A DNA stretch of 19,721 nucleotides from Gemmatimonadota bacterium (GTDB lineage Bacteria > Gemmatimonadota > Gemmatimonadetes > Gemmatimonadales > GWC2-71-9). Made by a program: the position numbers and the translations under genes. This document shows positions 14,285 through 19,721 of this stretch, piece by piece. Below the pieces are notes generated by a model that was given only the letters and a program-made list of their open reading frames with translations, did not search any database and was not told where the DNA came from. The stretch lies in assembly GCA_003220855.1 (NCBI GenBank), contig QHTP01000065.1:1-19721 (forward strand). Reading direction: 5' to 3'. Position 1 is the stretch's first letter; every line of letters begins with the position of its first letter.

Positions 14285-14874
14285 CGGCCCGCACCGCGAC
14301 CGTCACGCGCGCCACGCGCGAGACGTCCATCACCGTGACGCTCGCCCTGGACGGCACCGGTAGCGTCGACGTGAAGACGGGCGTCGGCTTCCTCGACCAT
14401 CTGCTGGACGCGCTGGGCCGCCACGCCCGGCTGGACCTGACGCTCGCCTGCAAGGGCGACCTCCACATCGATGATCACCACACCGCCGAGGATTGCGCGC
14501 TGGCGCTGGGGCAGGCGCTCGACCGCGCGTTGGGCGAGCGCCGGGGCGTGGCGCGGTTCGGATCGGCCTTCGCCCCGCTCGACGAAGCCCTGGCGCGCGC
14601 CGTCGTGGACCTGTCGGGGCGCCCCTATGCTGACGTGACGCTCGACCTCGGGCGGGACAGCATCGGGGGGCTCGCGTGCGAGAACGTCGCGCATGTGCTG
14701 CGTTCGCTCGCCGTCGCGGCGCGGCTCACCCTGCACGTCGACGTGCTCAAGGGCGAGAACGATCATCACAAGGCGGAGGCCGCGTTCAAGGCAACGGCGC
14801 TCGCGCTGAAGCAGGCAATCGCCTGCACCAGCTACGCCGACGTGCCGTCCACCAAGGGGACACTCGATGGCTGA
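14281..14874 (+). CDS. hisB: Imidazoleglycerol-phosphate dehydratase
   Basis: Dehydrates imidazole-glycerol phosphate to imidazole-acetol phosphate. 197 residues, the monofunctional form without the HAD phosphatase domain of enterobacterial HisB. Metal-binding motifs DDHHTAED and NDHHKAEA are intact, as are FLDHLLDALGRHA and the terminal STKGTLDG. No histidinol-phosphate phosphatase is encoded in this operon, so that step must be supplied elsewhere. ATG overlaps the hisC stop; 8-bp overlap with the next gene. Confidence 0.96.
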   Translation: MTARTATVTRATRETSITVTLALDGTGSVDVKTGVGFLDHLLDALGRHARLDLTLACKGDLHIDDHHTAEDCALALGQALDRALGERRGVARFGSAFAPLDEALARAVVDLSGRPYADVTLDLGRDSIGGLACENVAHVLRSLAVAARLTLHVDVLKGENDHHKAEAAFKATALALKQAIACTSYADVPSTKGTLDG

Positions 14875-16258
14875 CGTCGTGATCGTCGATTCCGGCGTGG
14901 CGAACCTCGCCTCGATCACGAGCGCGTTCCGGCGGCTCGGCGCGAGCGTGACGGTGACGAGCGACCCGCAGCTGGTGCGCGAGGCGGGGCGCGTGGTGCT
15001 CCCGGGAGTCGGCGCGTTCGGCGCCGGGATCGCGGCGCTCCGCAGCGGCGGGCTCGACCAGGCGATCACCGCGGCGGTGGCGAGGGGCACGCCCCTGCTG
15101 GGCGTCTGTCTCGGCATGCAGATGCTGTGCAAGGGGAGCGACGAGACGCCGGGGATCGCGGGACTGGGGCTCATCGCCGGCACCTGTCGTCGCCTCCCGG
15201 ATGGCGTGCGCGTGCCGCACCTGGGCTGGAACGCCGTGACGCCTCAGTCGGACCGAGGGCTGGTCGCCACGGGCGTGGCGGCGTTCGCGAACTCGTACGC
15301 GCTGCGGGCGGCCCCACCGGGCTGGATCGCCGCATGGACGACGCACGGGATCCGGTTCGTGGCGGCCCTGGAGAAAGCAGGCGACCGCATCCTCGCGTGT
15401 CAGTTCCACCCCGAGCTGTCGGGCGCCTACGGCGAGGCGCTGCTCGAGCGCTGGCTCGCCGGGGCGACGGGCGCGCCGGCGGCGGCCGACGCGTCGTCGG
15501 CGCCGGGACTGCTGCCGCGCATCGTGCCCTGCCTGGATGTGAAAGACGGCCGCGTGGTAAAGGGCGTTCAGTTCCAGCATCTCCGGGACGCGGGGGATCC
15601 GGCGTCGCAGGCGGCGTTGTACGAGTCTCAGGGCGCGGACGAGATCGTGGTGCTCGATGTGGCGGCGTCCGCCGAGGGGCGCGCCACCCAGATCGAGACG
15701 GTGACCCGGGTGCGCGAGGGCCTTCGCATCCCGCTCACCGTCGGCGGCGGTGTTCGCACGGTGGACGACGCGCGCCGGCTGCTCGCGGCCGGGGCCGACA
15801 AGGTCAGCGTCAACACGGCGGCCATCGAGCGGCCCGCGCTGCTCCCCGAGCTCGCCGCCAACTTCGGGAGCCAGTGCGTCGTCCTGGCGATCGATGCGCG
15901 CCGCACGGGCACCGCGTGGGAAGCGCTCACGCATGGGGGTCGGCGCGCCGGGCGGGCCGACGCGGTCGCCTGGGCGCGGGAGGGCAGCGAGCTGGGCGCG
16001 GGAGAGATCCTGCTGACGAGCTGGGACCGCGACGGTACGCGCGCGGGGCCCGACGTCGAGCTGCTGCGCGCCGTGCTCGGTGCCGTGCGCGTGCCCGTGA
16101 TCGCGTCGGGCGGCATTGGCGACCGGGGTCACGTGGCGGAGGCATTCCTCGCCGGCGCGGACGCCGTGCTCGCGGCATCGGTGTTCCACGACGGCGACGA
16201 CGACGTCGGCGGCATCAAGGACGAGCTGTCGCTCCGCGGCATCCGGGTGCGGCGATGA
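14867..16258 (+). CDS. hisHF: Imidazole glycerol phosphate synthase, HisH-HisF fusion
   Basis: Converts PRFAR and glutamine to imidazole-glycerol phosphate and AICAR. Most bacteria use two proteins; here they are one 463-residue chain. Residues 1 to about 200 are the class I glutaminase HisH: Cys81 in GVCLGMQ, His181 and Glu183 in QFHPELS. A short Ala/Ser-rich linker (about 201-214) leads to the HisF barrel from LPRIVPCLDVKDGRVVKG, with the catalytic Asp of CLDVKDG and of SWDRDGT both present, plus VIASGGIG. The order matches eukaryotic HIS7. Fusion would ensure 1:1 stoichiometry and ammonia channelling. 4-bp overlap with the next gene. Confidence 0.95.
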   Translation: MADVVIVDSGVANLASITSAFRRLGASVTVTSDPQLVREAGRVVLPGVGAFGAGIAALRSGGLDQAITAAVARGTPLLGVCLGMQMLCKGSDETPGIAGLGLIAGTCRRLPDGVRVPHLGWNAVTPQSDRGLVATGVAAFANSYALRAAPPGWIAAWTTHGIRFVAALEKAGDRILACQFHPELSGAYGEALLERWLAGATGAPAAADASSAPGLLPRIVPCLDVKDGRVVKGVQFQHLRDAGDPASQAALYESQGADEIVVLDVAASAEGRATQIETVTRVREGLRIPLTVGGGVRTVDDARRLLAAGADKVSVNTAAIERPALLPELAANFGSQCVVLAIDARRTGTAWEALTHGGRRAGRADAVAWAREGSELGAGEILLTSWDRDGTRAGPDVELLRAVLGAVRVPVIASGGIGDRGHVAEAFLAGADAVLAASVFHDGDDDVGGIKDELSLRGIRVRR

Positions 16259-17550
16259 TCGTCCCCAGCATCGACATCATCAACGGCCGCGCGGTCCAAC
16301 TGCGGCGCGGGCGCGAGCTCGTGCTGGACGGCGGCGACCCGCTGGCGCGCCTCGAGGAGTTCGCGGTGGCGGGTGAGGTGGCCGTCGTCGACCTGGACGC
16401 CGCGCTCGGCCGCGGGTCCAACGCAGCGCTGATCCGCGAGATGGTGCGCCGGGCGCCTTGCAGGGTGGGCGGCGGGATCCGCGACCTCGACGCGGCCCGC
16501 GCGTGGCTCGACGCCGGCGCGGCCAAGATCGTGATCGGCACGGCGGCGAGCCCCGAGCTGTGCGCCGCCCTGCCGCGCGAGCGGGTGATCGCCGCGGTGG
16601 ACGCCGACCGCGGCCAGGTCGTGGTGGACGGCTGGCGCCGCGAAACCGGCGTCCCAGTGCTCGAGCGGATCCGCGCGCTCGCTCCGCTCGTCGGCGGATT
16701 TCTCTTCACGCAGGTGGAGCGCGAAGGAGCAATGGACGGGTTCGACTTTGAGGCGGTGGCGACGGCGGTGCGCGGCGCCGGCGACGCGCGCGTGACGGCC
16801 GCGGGGGGGATCACGACGTCCGCCGAGATCGCCAACCTGGACCGGATCGGGGCGGACGCGCAGGTGGGCATGGCGCTGTACACCGGCCGACTCACGCTCG
16901 GTGCAGCAGTGGCCGCGCCGCTCACGAAGCCCCGCGATCACGGGGCGAAGGGCGGCGTCTGGCCCACCGTAGTGTGTGACGAGTGGGGTCGGGCCCTGGG
17001 ACTGGTATGGACCACGCTCGAATCGTTGGCGCAGGCCGTGCAGGAGCGCCGCGGCGTCTACTGGTCGCGGTCGCGACAGGCGCTGTGGGTAAAGGGAGGG
17101 ACGTCGGGAAACACGCAGCTGCTGCTGCGTGTGGATCTCGACTGTGATCGCGATGCGCTGCGCTTCACGGTGCGGCAGCACGGCGCCGGCTTCTGTCACC
17201 TCGAGCGGCGTGCCTGCTGGCCCGAGGAGTTCGCTCTGGACGACCTCGAGCGCACTATCGCCACGCGGGCGGCCTCCCTTCCCCTGGCCGATCCCGACTC
17301 GCGGACCAGCAAGCTGCTGGAAGACCCGGCGCTGCTCGCCGCGAAGTTGCGCGAAGAGGCCGCCGAGCTGGCGGAGGCTGAAACGCGCAGTGCGGTCGTG
17401 CACGAGGCGGCCGACCTCTTGTACATGGCGCTCGTCGCCCTGGTCCGCGGAGGCGGCTCGCTCACGGAGGTGCGGACCGAGCTGGCGCGCCGCCACGCGG
17501 GGGTCACGCGGCGGCCGATGAGGGCGAAGGCTCCGGCGGACGCGCCATGA
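16255..17550 (+). CDS. hisAIE: HisA-HisI-HisE triple fusion (ProFAR isomerase, PR-AMP cyclohydrolase, PR-ATP pyrophosphatase)
   Basis: A 431-residue chain predicted to carry steps 2-4 of histidine synthesis. HisA barrel 1 to about 228: PSIDIINGR with Asp7, VGGGIRD, AAGGIT. HisI about 236-325: YWSRSRQALWVKGGTSGN and zinc ligands DCD (296-298) and C314, H315, C321. HisE about 328-418: REEAAELAEAE and EAADLLYM (metal-binding acidic residues). The domain order is the reverse of the reaction order. HisIE fusions are common; adding HisA in front seems unusual to me. In HisA the usual [RK]DGT loop reads EREG, with Glu157 where the general-acid Asp normally sits. ATG overlaps the hisHF stop (ATGA). 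No stop or frameshift separates the domains. Confidence 0.92.
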   Translation: MIVPSIDIINGRAVQLRRGRELVLDGGDPLARLEEFAVAGEVAVVDLDAALGRGSNAALIREMVRRAPCRVGGGIRDLDAARAWLDAGAAKIVIGTAASPELCAALPRERVIAAVDADRGQVVVDGWRRETGVPVLERIRALAPLVGGFLFTQVEREGAMDGFDFEAVATAVRGAGDARVTAAGGITTSAEIANLDRIGADAQVGMALYTGRLTLGAAVAAPLTKPRDHGAKGGVWPTVVCDEWGRALGLVWTTLESLAQAVQERRGVYWSRSRQALWVKGGTSGNTQLLLRVDLDCDRDALRFTVRQHGAGFCHLERRACWPEEFALDDLERTIATRAASLPLADPDSRTSKLLEDPALLAAKLREEAAELAEAETRSAVVHEAADLLYMALVALVRGGGSLTEVRTELARRHAGVTRRPMRAKAPADAP

Positions 17551-18815
17551 CCGCCGCACCCCTGCTGCGTCGCCGCACGGTCGCCGAGCTGGCCGCTCGC
17601 GGCGCCTGCGTGGATCCCGAGACGCTCGCGGCCGCGACGCGCATCGTCGAGGACGTCCGGACCCGGGGGGAGGGCGCGTTGCGCGCGCATGCCGAGCGCG
17701 TCGGGGACGTGTTGCCCGGCGGGCCGTTGTATCACCACCGCCCCGAGCTGGCGCGGGCCCTGACGCGTCTTGCGGCCGAGGATCGCGCCCGACTCGAGCG
17801 GGTCGCGGCCCGGATCGCGGCATTCGCGGAGGCGCAACGCCGCGCGCTCGGACCGGTGAGCGTGCCGGTGCCGGGCGGCGTCGCGGAGCACCGCATCGCG
17901 CCCATGGAGCGCGCGGGGTGCTACGCGCCGGGAGGGCGCTATCCCCTGCCCTCCTCGGTGCTGATGACCGCCCTGACGGCGCGCGTGGCGGGCGTGGGGG
18001 ACGTCTGGGTGGCGAGCCCCAAGCCGCACTCGTTGACCCTCGCGGCCGCCGCCGTGGCGGGCGCGGACGGCGTGCTCGCCGTGGGAGGGGCGCAGGCGAT
18101 CGCGGCGCTCGCCTACGGTGCGGGTCCCATCGCGCCGCGCGACGTCATCGTCGGGCCCGGGAACCGCTACGTGGCCGCGGCCAAGCAGCTCGTCGCGGGA
18201 ACCGTCGCGACCGACATGCTCGCGGGTCCGTCCGAGCTGATCGTGTTCGCGGACTCGAGCGCCGACCCCGCCACGATCGCGGCGGACCTGCTCGCTCAAG
18301 CCGAGCACGACCCCGACGCCGTGCCCGTGCTGGTGACGGTCGATGCCACCCTGCTCGAACGCGTGGAGCGTGAGCTCGCCTGCCGGCTGGGCGACCTGCC
18401 GACGGCCGGCGTCGCGCGCGCGGCGCTGGCGCACGGGGGCGCGATCGTCGTGTCGAGCGTGGACGACGCCATCGCGGCGTGCGACGCCATCGCTCCCGAG
18501 CACCTCCAACTCGAGCTGCGGGATGCAGACGCGGTCGCGCCTCGCCTCGCTCACTACGGCGCGCTGTTCGTCGGCGCCGGGAGCGCCGAAGTCCTGGGCG
18601 ACTACGGCGCCGGTCCGAACCACGTCCTGCCGACCGGCGGCACCGCGCGATCGAGCGGAGGACTCTCGGTATACACGTTTCTGCGGGTGCGGACCTGGCT
18701 GCGCATCACCGACTGTGCCGCCGCGCGGCCGCTCGTCGAGGACGCCGTCTGGCTGGGGCGTGCGGAGGGGCTCGAGGCGCACGCGCGCGCCGCGGAGAGA
18801 AGGCTGGTATCTTGA
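17547..18815 (+). CDS. hisD: Histidinol dehydrogenase
   Basis: Zinc enzyme that oxidises histidinol to histidine in two NAD-dependent steps. The 422-residue length is normal. All expected residues are visible: Gln251 and His254 (AQAEHD), Glu318 and His319 (APEHLQ), Asp352 and His359 (GDYGAGPNHVLPTGGTAR) and His412. Overlaps the preceding gene by 4 bp (ATGA). Last biosynthetic gene of the his operon. Confidence 0.96.
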   Translation: MTAAPLLRRRTVAELAARGACVDPETLAAATRIVEDVRTRGEGALRAHAERVGDVLPGGPLYHHRPELARALTRLAAEDRARLERVAARIAAFAEAQRRALGPVSVPVPGGVAEHRIAPMERAGCYAPGGRYPLPSSVLMTALTARVAGVGDVWVASPKPHSLTLAAAAVAGADGVLAVGGAQAIAALAYGAGPIAPRDVIVGPGNRYVAAAKQLVAGTVATDMLAGPSELIVFADSSADPATIAADLLAQAEHDPDAVPVLVTVDATLLERVERELACRLGDLPTAGVARAALAHGGAIVVSSVDDAIAACDAIAPEHLQLELRDADAVAPRLAHYGALFVGAGSAEVLGDYGAGPNHVLPTGGTARSSGGLSVYTFLRVRTWLRITDCAAARPLVEDAVWLGRAEGLEAHARAAERRLVS

Positions 18816-18824
18816 GGAATGAAT

Positions 18825-19367
18825 ATGATCCTGCTGATAGCGACGCTGCACGTTGCTCCGTCCTCGTGCTGGATCCGCGGCCCAGCGGATCGCCTGGGAC
18901 AGCGCCCCAGCCCATTAGACTCGATCGCGGTCCAAGTGGGCGATGCGACGATCAAGCTGTGCTACGGCCGGCCGTCGGCGCGCGGCCGCAAAGTCATGGG
19001 CGGGGTTGTCCCGTTCGACCAGGCGTGGCGGCTGGGCGCCAACGAAGCCACGAGCATCCACGTCCCCTTCCCGGCGGAGATCGCGGGCGTCCGAGTGGAG
19101 CCCGGGACGTACTCCCTCTACGCGATTCCGGGCGCAGCGAAGTGGCAGATCGTCGTCAACCGCGGCGTCGAGCGGTGGGGCATTCCCATCGACGCCGCGG
19201 TCCGCAAGGCGGATGTGGGCGCCGGAACGACAGCCACGGAGTCCCTCCCCGCACCCGTCGAGACGCTCACGCTCAAGTTCGCGCCGGCAACCGGCGGGGG
19301 GACCGAGCTGGTCGTCGAGTGGGAGACGACGCGGGTACGCATTCCGATTCGGCGGGTCTCCGGTTGA
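18825..19367 (+). CDS. DUF2911 family protein
   Basis: About 180 residues. The family signature is clear: a YGRPSARGRKV segment, then WRLGANEAT, PAGTYSLY-like EPGTYSLYAIPG, and WEVTRV-like WETTRVRIPI. Function unknown; many members are secreted. The N-terminus (MILLIATLHVAPSSC) is hydrophobic but short and lacks basic residues, so export is uncertain. ATG 18825 is preferred because AGGA lies 6 nt upstream; ATG 18819 is in frame. It starts 10 bp after hisD, so it is probably co-transcribed, with no known link to histidine. Its stop codon overlaps the -35 box of the next promoter. Confidence 0.85.
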   Translation: MILLIATLHVAPSSCWIRGPADRLGQRPSPLDSIAVQVGDATIKLCYGRPSARGRKVMGGVVPFDQAWRLGANEATSIHVPFPAEIAGVRVEPGTYSLYAIPGAAKWQIVVNRGVERWGIPIDAAVRKADVGAGTTATESLPAPVETLTLKFAPATGGGTELVVEWETTRVRIPIRRVSG

Positions 19368-19392
19368 CACGCGCCGCGCGTCGCCCTAGGTT
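19364..19392 (+). promoter_or_regulatory. Promoter of the TSUP permease leader
   Basis: -35 TTGACA (19364-19369, containing the DUF2911 TGA), 17-bp spacer, -10 TAGGTT (19387-19392). Start expected near 19399, only about 4 nt before the leader ATG. Confidence 0.65.
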
Positions 19393-19402
19393 GCCCGTCC
19401 AC

Positions 19403-19480
19403 ATGCACGCCACGCCGATGTGCCGTCCGATCTGCTGTTGTAACCGCCCCCCCCACCCCGAGGGTTGGACGGACAGCTAA
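19403..19480 (+). CDS. Cys-containing leader peptide for the TSUP permease
   Basis: A 25-codon ORF, MHATPMCRPICCCNRPPHPE then GWTDS. Four cysteines: TGC at codon 7 and the run TGC-TGT-TGT at codons 11-13. No Shine-Dalgarno. It is followed by a terminator and by a sulfur-type permease gene, the same plan as the cys operon leader on the other side of the his operon. Confidence 0.8.
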   Translation: MHATPMCRPICCCNRPPHPEGWTDS

Positions 19481-19528
19481 CTCGCAAGCCAGTTCGCTTC
19501 ATTGAGCGGCTCCCAGGCCCGGCCACCC
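19423..19528 (+). promoter_or_regulatory. Alternative helices of the TSUP leader
   Basis: CCGTCC (19423-19428, at the first Cys codon) pairs with GGACGG (19467-19472). The latter segment, as GGGT-T-GG (19462-19468), can instead pair with CCACCC (19523-19528) in the terminator 5' arm, with one bulged T. A ribosome stalled at the Cys codons would free it. This antiterminator is weaker than those of his and cimA. Confidence 0.5.
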
Positions 19529-19554
19529 CCAGCGTGCGCCGGGTTTTTGTTTTT
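19516..19554 (+). terminator. Attenuator terminator ahead of the TSUP permease
   Basis: Stem CCCGGC plus CAC (19518-19526) with GTG and GCCGGG (19534-19543), one bulged C, 7-nt loop, followed by TTTTTGTTTT. Two G-U pairs can extend the base. It ends 30 nt before the permease start. Confidence 0.83.
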
Positions 19555-19583
19555 GTACGCACCATCAACCGAGTCGGGATGCG

Positions 19584-19721
19584 ATGCATGTGACGCCAAG
19601 CGCGCTCGTCTTGATCCTCATCACGCTCCTCGCCGCCACGGTGAATGGAGCCCTCGGGTACGGATTTTCGTCGATCACCGTGCCCGTGGCCCTCCTGTTC
19701 TACACGAACCGGGTCCTCAAT
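19584..19721 (+). CDS. TSUP family permease (TauE/SafE), 5' end only
   Basis: The first 46 codons of a membrane protein, cut by the window edge. A hydrophobic first helix (ALVLILITLLAATVNGALGY) runs into GFSSITVPVALLFYTNRVLN, the re-entrant motif typical of TauE/SafE proteins, which move sulfite, sulfoacetate, sulfate or other small anions. ATG 19584 is the best start; nearby ATGs at 19579 and 19588 meet stops at once, and GTG 19590 is possible. The Cys leader and terminator ahead of it suggest a sulfur role. Confidence 0.85.
   Translation, partial: MHVTPSALVLILITLLAATVNGALGYGFSSITVPVALLFYTNRVLN

Overview
High-GC bacterial chromosome segment devoted to amino-acid and sulfur biosynthesis. No mobile element, CRISPR array or complete RNA gene is visible. 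Very high GC, 4-bp ATGA gene overlaps, a DUF2911 protein and a dispersed palindrome translated as PHPLSPSPFGRG suggest Gemmatimonadota or a similar high-GC phylum; this is an inference, as there is no rRNA to confirm it.

Layout. (1) 1-131: end of a leader region with a strong terminator and a competing antiterminator, then gltB (132-4622, +), the glutamate synthase large subunit. (2) cimA (6166-4535, -), citramalate synthase for isoleucine, convergent with gltB and overlapping its 3' end by 88 bp. (3) A sulfate-assimilation and siroheme operon on the minus strand: cysC, cysH, sat (broken by an internal deletion and frameshift), a 43-codon unknown gene, cysI, cysG. (4) A divergent regulatory region (11858-12314). 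(5) A complete-looking, tightly overlapped histidine operon on the plus strand: hisG, hisC, hisB, a hisH-hisF fusion, a hisA-hisI-hisE triple fusion, hisD, followed by a DUF2911 gene. (6) At the right edge, the first 46 codons of a TauE/SafE (TSUP) permease.

The most striking content lies between the genes. Each of the four transcription units whose start is inside the window begins with a short leader ORF rich in codons for the amino acid it concerns, followed by an intrinsic terminator just before the first structural gene and by segments that can form an alternative, antiterminating helix. These are a His leader (8 His in 28 codons) before hisG, a Cys leader (CCCPPCPMC) before cysC, an Ile-containing leader (ITSITI) before cimA, and a second Cys leader (MCRPICCC) before the TSUP permease. 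gltB has the terminator and antiterminator halves of the same architecture, with its leader ORF cut by the window edge. All four visible leader ORFs lack a Shine-Dalgarno sequence and start 6-10 nt after a plausible -10 box with a TTGACA or TTGACT -35 at 16-17 bp, so they look like leaderless or nearly leaderless mRNAs. The structural genes behind the terminators mostly have good ribosome-binding sites.

Taken together the window looks like a nutrient-response segment in which ribosome stalling at scarce aminoacyl-tRNA controls His, Cys/sulfur, Ile and perhaps Glu/Gln synthesis one transcription unit at a time. The second Cys leader places an uncharacterised TSUP transporter in the sulfur regulon.
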